Assembly (NCBI RefSeq): GCF_005893125.1
Contig: NZ_VCJS01000053.1
Span: 1-64,000, forward strand
Direction of reading: 5' to 3'
Length of the DNA stretch: 64,000 bases
Source: Nonomuraea basaltis
GTDB taxonomy: Bacteria > Actinomycetota > Actinomycetes > Streptosporangiales > Streptosporangiaceae
The position numbers and the translations under genes were made by a program. How positions within the stretch are numbered: position 1 is the stretch's first letter; every line of letters starts with the position of its first letter. Under the pieces are notes generated by a model. That model did not search any database, was not told the DNA's origin, and saw only the letters and a program-made list of their open reading frames with translations. Positions 43,961 to 52,629 of the stretch are shown in pieces.

Positions 43961-44239
43961 GCTCATCCTGCCACCTCGCTGCCGTCCTTCCTGGCCGGGC
44001 TCAAGCAGGGCTGGGCCTTCGCGTGGCGGTCGCTGATGGCCGGCGAGCTGCTGGTCATCATCGCCAACCACGCCTCACTCGGCGAGCAGCGGCACTACGC
44101 GCGCGAGCTGGCCGACTCCGCGGGCCTGCTCGCCACGATGACCGTCATCCTGGTCATCGGCATCGTGGTGGACCGCGTCTTCGGCGCCGCGGACCAAGCG
44201 CTGCGCCGCCGCTGGGGTCTGCACCAGGTGAGCACCTGA
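43961..44239 (+). pseudogene. C-terminal remnant of an SsuC/TauC-type ABC permease
   Basis: The translation SLPSFLAGLKQGWAFAWRSL, MAGELLVIIANHASLGEQRH, then GLLATMTVILVIGIVVDRVF and a final RRRWGL is the last third of aliphatic sulfonate/taurine permeases (after the EAA loop). About 170 N-terminal residues are missing and no start codon is properly placed; an upstream in-frame ATG at 43886 lies inside the preceding gene. The remnant begins where the tRNA-like scar ends. Confidence 0.75.
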
Positions 44240-44318
44240 CCCGACGGCTCGCCGACCAGATCACCCTCGCCGACATCGCCCGCGGGTCAGGAGGCGCCCC
44301 GTGATCCCGCCCGCACGG

Positions 44319-44795
44319 TCACGCCGGCGGATCTTCCGCCTGCGCGTGGCCCGCACCTGGTCCCGGTAGCAGCTCGACATCGGCCGGGCCCAGCGAGGCC
44401 CCGCACCGGTCGCACGTGAGCGCGGGGGTCAGAGCGCCGCCGCAGCCCCGGTGGCGGGTGAGCAGGGGCGGGCCGTCGGGCGCGAGATGGCGGTCCCCCC
44501 ACATGATCAACGACATGATCGTTGGCCAGAGGTCCAGCCCCTTGCGGGTGGGCACGTACTCGTGCCGCGCGGGCCTGGTCTGGTAGAGCTGCTTTTCCAG
44601 CAGGCCGTGCTCGCAGAGCCTGGTCAGCCGGTCGGTGAGGACGTTGCGGGCGACTCCCAGGCCGGCCTGGAAGTCGTCGAACCGCCGGGTGCCGCGCAGC
44701 GCGTCGCGGATCACCAGCAGCGTCCACCGGTCGCCCACCACCTCCAGGGTTCGGGCGACCGAGCAGATCTGGCCTTGGTAATGACGGTTGAGCAC
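44319..44795 (-). CDS. HxlR family regulator with C-terminal zinc-ribbon-like tail
   Basis: A 158-residue winged-helix protein: CSVARTLEVVGDRWTLLVIR with the conserved early Cys, RRFDDFQAGLGVARNVLTDR, and EYVPTRKGLDLWPTIMSLIM. The C-terminal extension has Cys pairs (RGCGGALTPALTCDRCG) that could bind zinc, common in this subgroup. It is the last gene of an operon with a small disrupted gene and an MFS exporter, and the 57-bp dyad before that operon is its probable target. HxlR regulators typically sense electrophiles or aromatic compounds. Confidence 0.9.
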   Translation of the reverse strand: MLNRHYQGQICSVARTLEVVGDRWTLLVIRDALRGTRRFDDFQAGLGVARNVLTDRLTRLCEHGLLEKQLYQTRPARHEYVPTRKGLDLWPTIMSLIMWGDRHLAPDGPPLLTRHRGCGGALTPALTCDRCGASLGPADVELLPGPGAGHAQAEDPPA

Positions 44796-44804
44796 ATCTC
44801 CAAC

Positions 44805-44965
44805 TTACTGAGCGGCCGGCACTTCGAGTCCGGCCAGTTCCGTGTAGACGATGAACTGGAACGGGGCCAGCTGCTGGTACCGCTCGATCAGACGGTAGAG
44901 CGCGAGTCCGCGCCCGGCCACTGCACGGCTTCGGTGAGCGCTTCGAGTTCGGGATCGTGGGTCAT
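44805..44965 (-). pseudogene. Small frameshifted gene in MFS-HxlR operon
   Basis: The ATG at 44965 overlaps the MFS stop (ATGA), the normal coupling layout, and codes THDPELEALTEAVQWPGA before running out of frame to an early stop. Adding one base there restores a sensible peptide, continuing LALYRLIERYQQLAPFQF then IVYTELAGLEVPAAQ to a stop nine bases before hxlR. So a roughly 53-residue protein seems to be broken by a one-base loss, or the assembly has an indel. Function unknown. Confidence 0.5.
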
Positions 44966-46341
44966 ACGGCGGTCCTCTCCAGTGATGAGCCGGTACGGCT
45001 GCCGCCGAGTGCTGTGCTGATGGCGGCGGCGGCCAGGCCGGAGATGGCGATGCCGAGCCATACGCGGTGGAAGGCGGCGACGGACACCTGGTCGTCGCCG
45101 AGCAGCGCCACGAGGACGGCGATGCCGAGGACGGCTCCGAGCTGACGGAAGCAGGTGACGATGGCCGAGCCGGTGGCGAAGCGCTCGTGGGGCAGCCCGG
45201 TGACGGCGGCGGTGACGAGCGAGGGCAGCGAAAGCCCGATCCCGACCCCGCCGACCAGCAGTCCGGGGAGCAGGTCGCGCAGGTAGTCGGGCTCGCTTCC
45301 CGTTCTGAGGAACAAGATCAGGGAACCGGCGGCGAACAGCAGGTTTCCCGGCACGGCCACCGCGCGAGCGCCGTACCGGGAGACGAGCCGCCCGGCGATC
45401 GGCGCGACGAGCGCGACCATGAGCGGGCCGGGGGTGAGCGACAGCCCGGCGCGTACGACCGAGTAGTGCCACGCGCTCGTGAGGAAGAGCACGTTACACA
45501 GGAGCAGCGCGAAGAAGCCCATGCCGAACGCCAGCGTCCCCGCGCTCGCCAGCGAGAACGATCTGATGCGGAACAGGCTCATCTCGATCATCGGCGACGG
45601 GTGACGGGCGGAGCGGACCGCGAACCACGGGAGCAGGATGACCGCGGTGACCATGGACGTCAACGTGCCCGCGGAGAGCCAGCCCCAGTCGGGTCCCTTG
45701 ACGATGGCCAGGGCCAGCGCTCCCACCCCGCCGGCGAGCAGGAGCGCGCCCACCGCGTCCGGCCAGGACGCGGCCCGCTCGTCCTTGTGCTCGCGTAACA
45801 CGCGGGTGGCGGGCAGCAGGATGGCCGCCCCGATGACGAGGTTGATCAGGAACACCGACCGCCAGCCCTGCCATTCGACGAGCACCCCGCCGAGCGACGG
45901 GCCGGCCGCGGCGGCCAGCGCTCCCGTCGCCGTCCAGATGGCCGTCGCCATGGCCCGTTGTCCCTGGGCGAACTCCGGCAGGATGAGCGCCAGGGACGAG
46001 GGCATCAGCAGAGCGGCGCCGAGCGCCTGCACCGCGCGCCCGGCGATGAGCATGCCCGGCGAGACGGCCAGCCCGCAGACGATCGACGCCGCCACGAACA
46101 GCACCACCCCGGCCAGGAACATCCGCCGCCTGCCGATCCGGTCCGCCAGCCGCCCGGCGGGCACCAGGGCCGCGGCGAACAGCACGTTGTAGGCGTTCAG
46201 CACCCACGACAGGTCCGACAGGGAGCCGCCGGCGAACGAGCGGCTGATGGCGGGAAAGGCGATGTTGACGATCGTGACGTCCAGCAACGCCATGAACGCG
46301 GCTACGGAAGTGACGATCAGGACCAGCCAGCGTGACTCCAC
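44962..46341 (-). CDS. MFS drug exporter, 14-helix DHA2 type
   Basis: A 459-residue exporter. Motifs of the DHA2 (EmrB/QacA) class: VTSVAAFMALLDVTIVNIAF (helix 1, motif D1), PAGRLADRIGRRRMFLAG (motif A) and TGALAAAAGPSLGGVLVE (motif C of antiporters). About 14 spans. It uses the proton gradient to export drugs or metabolites. It heads a three-gene operon ending in HxlR, and it diverges from a secreted esterase; both share the large dyad at 46353-46409. Confidence 0.93.
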   Translation of the reverse strand: MESRWLVLIVTSVAAFMALLDVTIVNIAFPAISRSFAGGSLSDLSWVLNAYNVLFAAALVPAGRLADRIGRRRMFLAGVVLFVAASIVCGLAVSPGMLIAGRAVQALGAALLMPSSLALILPEFAQGQRAMATAIWTATGALAAAAGPSLGGVLVEWQGWRSVFLINLVIGAAILLPATRVLREHKDERAASWPDAVGALLLAGGVGALALAIVKGPDWGWLSAGTLTSMVTAVILLPWFAVRSARHPSPMIEMSLFRIRSFSLASAGTLAFGMGFFALLLCNVLFLTSAWHYSVVRAGLSLTPGPLMVALVAPIAGRLVSRYGARAVAVPGNLLFAAGSLILFLRTGSEPDYLRDLLPGLLVGGVGIGLSLPSLVTAAVTGLPHERFATGSAIVTCFRQLGAVLGIAVLVALLGDDQVSVAAFHRVWLGIAISGLAAAAISTALGGSRTGSSLERTAV

Positions 46342-46352
46342 CGCAGCCCCCT

Positions 46353-46409
46353 AGTGGGTTGTTTGATGCAACCGACCATAGCCAGGTCGGTTTCCTTAAA
46401 CAACCCACT
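46353..46409. promoter_or_regulatory. 57-bp nested dyad, probable HxlR operator
   Basis: Outer arms AGTGGGTTGTTT (46353-46364) and AAACAACCCACT (46398-46409) are perfect 12-bp complements; inner arms ACCGACC (46371-46377) and GGTCGGT (46385-46391) are perfect and share the same centre at 46381. It begins 12 bases upstream of the MFS start and ends 67 before the esterase ATG. Confidence 0.75.
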
Positions 46410-46475
46410 GGTTCAAGGGCGCGGCCACCAGGCATGATCATTGCACCAAGCGTTTGTTCAAATCGGAGGTCATTC

Positions 46476-47732
46476 ATGCGCTCAACTGGAGTGGCGGCGG
46501 CTGCGGTGCTCATCGCGGGTGCGCTGGGCCTGCCGTCGCAGGCTCAGGCGGCGACGGGGTGTGAGTCGCTGGCGGTTCCGGCCGGGTTCGGGATCACATG
46601 TCAGAGCGTGACGACACCCCCGTTCCAGCCGAACCTGCGGGATGTCGCCATGACATCGACGGCGATCTACCAGCCCGCCGGGGGTACACCGGAGATCTCC
46701 CCGGTCATCAGGTCGTTCACGATCCGGATCTATCTGCCCGATCAGTACAGCGCGACGGCGGCGCCGTACAAGTCGCTGTATTTATTGAACGGCGGCGGCG
46801 ACAACTTCGATTCCTACACCGTCAAGGGCGACATCGTCTCCATCCTCAAGAACGGTCAGGATCCTTACCAGGTGATCGCGGTCATGCCCACCGGTGGGAT
46901 GACCGGCTGGTACTCCGACTGGCCCGGGCGGGCCGACGGGTTCTTCGCGCCCAAGTGGGAGACCTTCCACATCAACCAGCTGATCCCATGGGTCGACGCC
47001 AACTACAACACGGTCAAGACACGGGACGGCCGGGCGATCGCGGGCATCTCGATGGGCGGCTTGGGCGCGCTGAAGTACGCCGCCGCCCACCCCGGCGTGT
47101 TCGGCACGGCCGGCGCGCTCTCGCCGGGCACGGAGCTGCGCAAGCGTGCGGCGCAGGGCATCATCTCCAACGGCTCCTGGGCCTCGGGCGCCGCGATCAC
47201 CTACCTGGACGCCGCCAACGGCAAGTTCAAGATCAATAAGTATGACGAGAACGGCGTCCTCGTCCTCGACCAGGACGAGCAACTGCTCTACCGGCTCGAC
47301 CAGATCTTCGGCCCGCACGTCGTGGTCCCGCCCAACGGAACCATGGAGACCATCTACGACTGGCCGCAGGCCAACCCCATGCGCCTGGCCGAACAGGGCA
47401 GGTACGCCCCCTACAACCAGCAGCTCGCCCTGTACGCCGGAGGTTGCGAGGAGCTCGCGACGGCGCCGACCGGCACCACGCCCGCCGACCCCGCGTGCGG
47501 CTACGACATCGACGCCACCGAGCCGGGCGACCCGCAGAAGGAGGTCGAGGGCGAGCCGATGCTCGGCGCCTACGTCGACGTACTCGACAAGAAGCTGACC
47601 GCGCAGGGCATCGTCCACCGCTACTGCTACGGCACCGGCGGGCACGAGTGGGACGACTGGCAGGCCAATTTGAAGGACTTCCTCGCCTACGCCTACAACC
47701 GGCCCGCCGTGGGCGCCTGCGTACAGCCCTGA
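46476..47732 (+). CDS. Secreted esterase, Antigen-85/esterase-D fold
   Basis: A 418-residue exported alpha/beta hydrolase. Signal peptide RSTGVAAAAVLIAGALGLPS is cut near AQA. The nucleophile elbow is GISMGG in RAIAGISMGGLGALKYAA; the family's acid and His are probably in the C-terminal part, where GTGGHEWDDW carries a good candidate His. Extra Cys pairs (CESLAVPAGFGITC, CEELATAPTG..ACGYD) suggest disulfides. Strong GGAGGT site six bases before ATG 46476. Expression is likely shared with the divergent MFS/HxlR operon. Substrate unknown; the mycolyltransferase relatives act on cell-wall lipids. Confidence 0.88.
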   Translation: MRSTGVAAAAVLIAGALGLPSQAQAATGCESLAVPAGFGITCQSVTTPPFQPNLRDVAMTSTAIYQPAGGTPEISPVIRSFTIRIYLPDQYSATAAPYKSLYLLNGGGDNFDSYTVKGDIVSILKNGQDPYQVIAVMPTGGMTGWYSDWPGRADGFFAPKWETFHINQLIPWVDANYNTVKTRDGRAIAGISMGGLGALKYAAAHPGVFGTAGALSPGTELRKRAAQGIISNGSWASGAAITYLDAANGKFKINKYDENGVLVLDQDEQLLYRLDQIFGPHVVVPPNGTMETIYDWPQANPMRLAEQGRYAPYNQQLALYAGGCEELATAPTGTTPADPACGYDIDATEPGDPQKEVEGEPMLGAYVDVLDKKLTAQGIVHRYCYGTGGHEWDDWQANLKDFLAYAYNRPAVGACVQP

Positions 47733-47748
47733 GCTCGCGTACGACAGG

Positions 47749-47781
47749 CCCGCCCGCGAACCGCACGGTCACGCGGGCGGG
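47749..47781 (+). terminator. Hairpin terminator of esterase gene
   Basis: Perfect 10-bp stem (CCCGCCCGCG / CGCGGGCGGG) with a 13-base loop, 17 bases after the esterase stop and 14 before the end of the opposing gene. Confidence 0.75.
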
Positions 47782-47794
47782 TACTTCCAGGGGC

Positions 47795-48364
47795 TCAGTC
47801 CACGGAGGTGTCCCAGGCTGCCTGGGACACCTCCAGGTGCGGGGAGCCGCGCAGGTCACGGAGGATCTCCCGCCACGGGTCCGCCCAGTCAGTGCGGCCT
47901 CCGCTCATCTGGGTGAGCGAGAGTGCGAACAGGGCCCCGGCCAGGTCGCCACGATCCGCCAGGCGCCGAGCCGCGGGCAGCGCACCCGCGGGCGGCATCG
48001 TCGGCCGCCTGCCGTAGTCGGTGAACAGCTCCGAGACGGCCCGGTCGGCCGTCAGGGCCGCGAGGATCGGCCGGTCCCGGAGCGCGGCCAGGTTCTCGGT
48101 GATGGCGGCCACGCGTGCCCGCGCCGGCGTCCGCAGGGCCTCGCCGGGTACGGCGGCGGCCAGCCGGGCGAGGACGTCGAGGGTCTGGAACCGGATCGCC
48201 CCGGTCCGCAGCAGCGCCAGGAACACCTCCATGACCTGCTCGCTCGCCTCCGGGTCTGCCACGGCCTCGATGATCTCTTCGAAGCCGCCCCGGTACCAGT
48301 GCGCCCACGAGGCGAACGCCTTCGGGCCGATCACCCCCTTACCGCGCAAGTCCGCCCGCGTCAC
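47795..48364 (-). CDS. Helical cytosolic protein, unknown function, start uncertain
   Basis: About 189 residues if begun at the GTG at 48364 (a longer frame to 48436 adds an Arg/Cys/Gly-rich start that looks non-coding). The protein is mostly helical: KAFASWAHWYRGGFEEIIEA, VMEVFLALLRTGAIRFQTLD and ALRDRPILAALTADRAVSEL, perhaps HEAT-like, ending SPHLEVSQAAWDTSVD. No motif recognised. Because it starts abruptly in the middle of a helical-repeat pattern, it may be the C-terminal remainder of a longer gene. Confidence 0.5.
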   Translation of the reverse strand: MTRADLRGKGVIGPKAFASWAHWYRGGFEEIIEAVADPEASEQVMEVFLALLRTGAIRFQTLDVLARLAAAVPGEALRTPARARVAAITENLAALRDRPILAALTADRAVSELFTDYGRRPTMPPAGALPAARRLADRGDLAGALFALSLTQMSGGRTDWADPWREILRDLRGSPHLEVSQAAWDTSVD

Positions 48365-48460
48365 CGCTCTTCGCGAACGACATCGCCCGCCCCGCCTACC
48401 GCCGCCGCACGGCTCGCCTGTGGCTCTGCAGGGCATCCCGTACCGGCGTGTCTGCGCCGG

Positions 48461-50191
48461 TCATTCCGTGCGGTCGCGTTGGGCGGCGTACAGGTCGGTG
48501 ACGCGGGGAGGCGAGCCATGCTGGACGAGGAGGCTCTCCAGGTCGCCGGTGAAATCCGGGGGGAGCTCGCTGGAGGTGCCGGCGGCGCCCTGGACGGCGA
48601 CGGTCACGCTGCGGGGCGCGACGTCCGCGACCGTCACGGCGTACGCGCTGCCGCCGGTGATCCGGACGTTCCAGTGCGCGATCCGTGCCCCGAACAGCGG
48701 GCCGGACGCGGCCGAGCCGCCGACGCGACCGTTGTTGACCAGGGTGATGTTGGTCCGGGCGTTCTCGAACGGCAGCGCCCGGTGGGTGTCGAAGGTGCCC
48801 TCGGCCATCCGGCCGCGCCGCCAGACGTTGCCCGACGACAGGCCCTCCAGGTTGAGGCCGTGGTGGACCGCGCCGGAGGGCACCGGGACGGTGAACGCCT
48901 CGATCTCGAAGTCGTCGACGAGGTTGTCGTGCGACTGCATCCGGCAGGCGAAGCTGTGGTGCGCGGCCCGCCCGCCGACGGCGACCCGGGACAGGGTGAT
49001 CGACTTGGCGTACGTGAAGCCGAAGCCGAGGTCGCAGTTCTCCACGCGCACCTCGCTCGCCCAGCAGTCGTGCACGGCCTGGAAGCACACCCCGTTCGAG
49101 CCCGGGTGTTTGTTGTGCGCGGTCATCGCGACCGGCTCGTTGCGGATGGTCAGCTGCTCGACGCCGCTGTCGTGGACGGTCGGCCCGATCGCGCGCAGCC
49201 GCGCCGGCCAGCCGGGACGGAGGTCGTACTTGAGCGGCTGGGCCAGGGCGACCAGCCGGTCGCCGAGGATCGCCTCGACTCGGACGGGCCACTGAAGGGA
49301 GGCGTACTGGACGTACTGGCCGCCGGAGCCGGTGACGAGCTGCGGTGCCCGGCGTGGCCAGTCGTAGGACCGGGCGCCGGGAACGTCCCCGGCCAGATGC
49401 GTCAGCAGGCTCGCGTCCGGCGGGTTGTCGCACTCGAGCATCACCATGTCGCCCGCGCGCAGCCCGCTGGTATCGGAGACCAGGAGCGTCCGCTGGCCGC
49501 GGGAGGCGGCGCCGACGTGCGCGAGGGTGTCTCCCAGCAGCCAGCCCTCGGTGCCGGCGAAGTCCTCGGCCTCCGACCGGGCCCGGCGCTCGGCCGCCAT
49601 GAACCAGATCTGCCCGCCGGTCCACGACCAGCGGCTGTTCCCGTTGGACTGCCGGGCCGGCCGGTAACCGTCGTCCAGCGTCCGGCCGAAGTGCAGCACG
49701 GTGGCGTCGCGCCCGGCGCCGCGCAGGACGACGTTGGACCAGTGCATGAAGACCGGCGACAGCAGCAGGTAGGTGCCGCGGGGCACCAGCACCACGCCGC
49801 CGCCCCGTTCCCCGGCGGCGCGCAGGGCCGCGTTGAACGCCGGGGCGCAGTCCGTCGTGCCGTCCGCGCGGGCGCCGTGGTCGGTCACGCGGGCCACCAC
49901 GCGCGGTCGCGGCAGCCTGGCGCCGAGGCGGTAACCCGCGCGGGATATGTCGGGGATCAGCGGGTGGGATCCGGGCGTCTGCGCCCACTGGTCCAGCAGG
50001 GCGGCCGACTCGTCCGGGGGCCTGCTCGTCGTGACGGTGCTCAGGGGGCGGCCGTGCGTCCCCTCGGTCATCGCGCGGGCTGGTGCGGCGACCACCGCGG
50101 CGGCTCCGCTCACGAGCGCGGGCGCGGCGACGGCCGCCGCCGCGCGGCCAATGAGCGTTCGGCGACTCGGGTTGGCAGGCTCCTGACGCAT
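48461..50191 (-). CDS. Tat-exported pectate-lyase-superfamily beta-helix protein
   Basis: A 576-residue exported protein. A Tat signal is present (SRRTLIGRAAAAVAAPALVS, cut after ARA). Residues about 95-150 match the pectate lyase superfamily opening (ARVTDHGARADGTTDCAPAF, ERGGGVVLVPRGTYLLLSP), and the rest reads as right-handed beta-helix coils rich in Asn and aromatic steps. This suggests a polysaccharide lyase or hydrolase, but catalytic residues are not identifiable. The ATG at 50191 has a GAGGAG site. A LacI-type palindrome 147 bases upstream suggests sugar control. Confidence 0.82.
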   Translation of the reverse strand: MRQEPANPSRRTLIGRAAAAVAAPALVSGAAAVVAAPARAMTEGTHGRPLSTVTTSRPPDESAALLDQWAQTPGSHPLIPDISRAGYRLGARLPRPRVVARVTDHGARADGTTDCAPAFNAALRAAGERGGGVVLVPRGTYLLLSPVFMHWSNVVLRGAGRDATVLHFGRTLDDGYRPARQSNGNSRWSWTGGQIWFMAAERRARSEAEDFAGTEGWLLGDTLAHVGAASRGQRTLLVSDTSGLRAGDMVMLECDNPPDASLLTHLAGDVPGARSYDWPRRAPQLVTGSGGQYVQYASLQWPVRVEAILGDRLVALAQPLKYDLRPGWPARLRAIGPTVHDSGVEQLTIRNEPVAMTAHNKHPGSNGVCFQAVHDCWASEVRVENCDLGFGFTYAKSITLSRVAVGGRAAHHSFACRMQSHDNLVDDFEIEAFTVPVPSGAVHHGLNLEGLSSGNVWRRGRMAEGTFDTHRALPFENARTNITLVNNGRVGGSAASGPLFGARIAHWNVRITGGSAYAVTVADVAPRSVTVAVQGAAGTSSELPPDFTGDLESLLVQHGSPPRVTDLYAAQRDRTE

Positions 50192-50741
50192 GGTGCTCCT
50201 CGGAGTCGAGTAGTGCGGTGACCAGATACCTTCACCGGGCCCTGTCCCTCTCGGGCGCTGGGCCGGCGACAAGGGACGAGGTGGTCTGCGAAAGAGCGGA
50301 TCTCCTCGTGATCGGTCCATCGCCACTCCACTACGTCCGTGAGCGCTCACGTCAGCAAAGATAGGATCTTTTGACTGTGATCCCATGGAACGCCAGAGCT
50401 GTCAACCCGCTTTCGCATGGGAACGACACATGGCTGAAACAGGGCGCGGTTCCCCGCATACATCGGATGTGTTTTCCAAGGAACTGATCATTCTCGAACA
50501 ATGCGGACCAAGCGGATCCTGGGTGCGTCCTGAGGGTCAGGCCGGCTTCGACGGCCCCCGGGCCGATCCCGCCGCGGGCACTTGTCATCCGGCGAGTCCT
50601 GCGTAGCGTGAGCACCATGCCACTCTTAGTGATTTACCCTTCCGCCTCCGCTGCGCTTGATCAGCGCCGGGCCGGCCCCATCCCGCTTCTCGCCATGGTG
50701 AAGGCCAACGTCCCCCCATCCGCACCAGAGCACGGAAGATC
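50192..50741. other. 550-bp gap, one operator only
   Basis: Apart from the palindrome at 50338-50351, I see no gene here. Frames of 70-90 codons exist on both strands near 50352-50618 but lack ribosome sites and protein-like composition. Confidence 0.5.
50338..50351. promoter_or_regulatory. LacI-type palindrome before beta-helix gene
   Basis: CGTGAGCGCTCACG, a perfect 14-bp palindrome with central CG, of the same class as the operators at 3873 and 38893 but with different arms, so probably read by a different LacI protein. Confidence 0.5.
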
Positions 50742-51269
50742 ATGATGAAGCATCAGGATTCTGCCTGCGCTACCTTCGCCGCAGGAGTCGCGCTCCTCAT
50801 CACAGCCACGGGCGGCCAGGCTGTGGCCAATGCCCGCCCAGCGCCCGCGGCCAAGCCGGTCCAGCCCGCCGGCGAGTTCGCGCCGTCCGGGGCCCAGATC
50901 GCGGCCATCTTCGACAAGTGGAACGCCGCTCTCGCCACCGGCGACCCCCGAAGGGTCGCCGCCCTGTACGCGCCGGATGCCGTTCTTCTTCCCACCACGT
51001 CGTCCAGGATCCGCACCAGTCACGTGCAGATTCTGGACTATTTCGAGCACTTCCTGCGGAAGGAGCCGGCAGGCAAGAAGATCCAAACCATCGTCCAGGT
51101 TCTGGATTGCAATTCAGCGATCGACGCCGGCGTGTACCGCTTCACCCTCATGGGGAAGGGCGGCAAGAGGCGGTCGTTCGACGCGCGCTACACCTACCTG
51201 TACGAGAAGCGCGGCGGTACGTGGCTGATCGTCAACCACCACTCTTCGGTACGGCCGCCCGACGGCTGA
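50742..51269 (+). CDS. Secreted SgcJ/EcaC-type (SnoaL-like) protein
   Basis: A 175-residue exported protein. The N-terminal hydrophobic stretch FAAGVALLITATGGQAVANA is a signal peptide. The mature domain is the cystatin-like DUF4440/SgcJ fold: IAAIFDKWNAALATGDPRRV, AALYAPDAVLLPTTSS, and the final strands YTYLYEKRGGTWLIVNHHSS. Relatives are annotated as SgcJ/EcaC oxidoreductases, but the fold more often binds small ligands or serves in stress. Start at the first of two ATG codons (50742), after GGAAG. A perfect hairpin follows it. Confidence 0.88.
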   Translation: MMKHQDSACATFAAGVALLITATGGQAVANARPAPAAKPVQPAGEFAPSGAQIAAIFDKWNAALATGDPRRVAALYAPDAVLLPTTSSRIRTSHVQILDYFEHFLRKEPAGKKIQTIVQVLDCNSAIDAGVYRFTLMGKGGKRRSFDARYTYLYEKRGGTWLIVNHHSSVRPPDG

Positions 51270-51286
51270 TCCGCGCCGAGACCACC

Positions 51287-51319
51287 GGCGGGAGCGTCGC
51301 GCAAAGTGACGCTCCCGCC
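51287..51319. terminator. Hairpin terminator
   Basis: Perfect 12-bp stem (GGCGGGAGCGTC / GACGCTCCCGCC) with a 9-base loop, 18 bases after the SgcJ-like stop and before the convergent desaturase. Confidence 0.85.
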
Positions 51320-51422
51320 AGCGCTGGAGCGCTTTCGAGCAGTTCCGCGAATGCAGCGTCGACAAGGCTTCGAGCACCTCGAGGTGGCTCGCAGGCCTAC
51401 CCGCCAGAGTTGGCCGGACCCC

Positions 51423-52382
51423 TCAGGACCCGGTGCGGCGTCGTGCTGCCAGGCGTGCCGGGGTCGGCCAGCGTACGTCGTGGGCCCAGCCGAGCCCTTC
51501 CAGCAGCCGGATCAGCCGGGCGGAGATGTCGATCTGGCCGGGCAGCACGCCGTGGCGGGCGCAGGTGGGGTCGGCGTGGTGGCCGTTGTGCCAGCTCTCG
51601 CCGAACGACAGGATCGCCAGCGGCCAGAAGTTCGCGGCCCGGTCCCCGGCGCGGGTCTTCAGCGGCCGCTCGCCGAACACGTGGCAGACGGAGTTGATCG
51701 ACCAGGTGATGTGGTGCAGCATCGCGATCCGTACCAGGGCGCCCCAGAAGAACGCGGTCAGCGCGCCGTACCAGGTGCCGGTGGCCAGCAGGCCGATGGC
51801 GGGTGGCAGCAGCAGGGAGGCCGCGACGAGTGGCAAGAACAGCCGGTCCACCCGGCCGATGTCGGCGTCGGCGAGCAGGTCCTTGGCGAAGCGCCGCCGG
51901 TTGGTGATGTCACGTTTGAACATCCAGCCGACATGCGCGAAGAGCAGCCCCTTGGCCAGGCCACGCACACTGTGCCCGTAGCGCCAGGGCGAGTGCGGGT
52001 CGCCGTCGCGGTCGGCGAAGGCGTGATGACGCCGGTGGTCGGCCACCCACTGGATGACCGAGCCCTGCACGGCCAGGGACCCGGCCACGGCCAGGCCGAT
52101 CCGCAGCCACCGGCCCGACTTGAACGCGCCGTGGGTGAGATAGCGGTGGAAGCCCACCGTGACGCCGAGCCCGGTCAGGACGTAGGCACCGGCCGCGATC
52201 GCCACGTCGGCCCAGCTCAGCCCCCACCCCCAGGCCACCGGCACGGCGGCGGCCAGCGCCGCGAAGGGCACCAGCACGAACACCCACAACGCGACCACTG
52301 CCGCGACCGGTTTACGCCCGTCGATGATCGGCGCCGCGCCGGCCCGCTCCCGATCGACGACACCGGCACCCGTCGAAGCCAT
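51423..52382 (-). CDS. Acyl-CoA delta-9-type fatty acid desaturase
   Basis: A 319-residue membrane di-iron desaturase. The three His boxes are complete: HRYLTH, HRRHH and HNGHH, with the spacing of stearoyl-CoA desaturases, and about four membrane helices around them. It inserts a double bond in a saturated acyl chain using O2 and reductant, tuning membrane fluidity. The ATG at 52382 has GGAGG upstream; a longer frame to 52499 is unlikely. It is divergent from the threonine ammonia-lyase gene. No dedicated reductase neighbours it. Confidence 0.93.
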   Translation of the reverse strand: MASTGAGVVDRERAGAAPIIDGRKPVAAVVALWVFVLVPFAALAAAVPVAWGWGLSWADVAIAAGAYVLTGLGVTVGFHRYLTHGAFKSGRWLRIGLAVAGSLAVQGSVIQWVADHRRHHAFADRDGDPHSPWRYGHSVRGLAKGLLFAHVGWMFKRDITNRRRFAKDLLADADIGRVDRLFLPLVAASLLLPPAIGLLATGTWYGALTAFFWGALVRIAMLHHITWSINSVCHVFGERPLKTRAGDRAANFWPLAILSFGESWHNGHHADPTCARHGVLPGQIDISARLIRLLEGLGWAHDVRWPTPARLAARRRTGS

Positions 52383-52629
52383 GCCGGTTTCCTCCCATCG
52401 CACGTGTAGTGTCCTTATCGCTCCTTTGGAAACAGTCCGCCTGCCCACGTGTTCGGTGGCCACACTCTCCTGGCGCTGTTTTGGGACTACGAGGGTCATC
52501 TCGTGGCGAAAGCTCTGATGGCCATCGCATCACGCCAGGTGGACGATGGTCACACAGCCGCGTTGCGCCCGACATCGATTGGGCGACCTGCTTCGGCCTT
52601 CTGGGTGGCCGGAGTGGGAGACTCTTGCG

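Noticed and set aside
47444..50221. A 925-codon plus-strand frame across the esterase end and beta-helix gene
   Set aside because: It crosses a terminator and runs antisense to two genes with real motifs; composition is shadow-like.
50352..50618. An 88-codon minus-strand frame in the gap before the SgcJ-like gene
   Set aside because: No ribosome site, mixed composition, and a competing frame on the other strand of similar quality.
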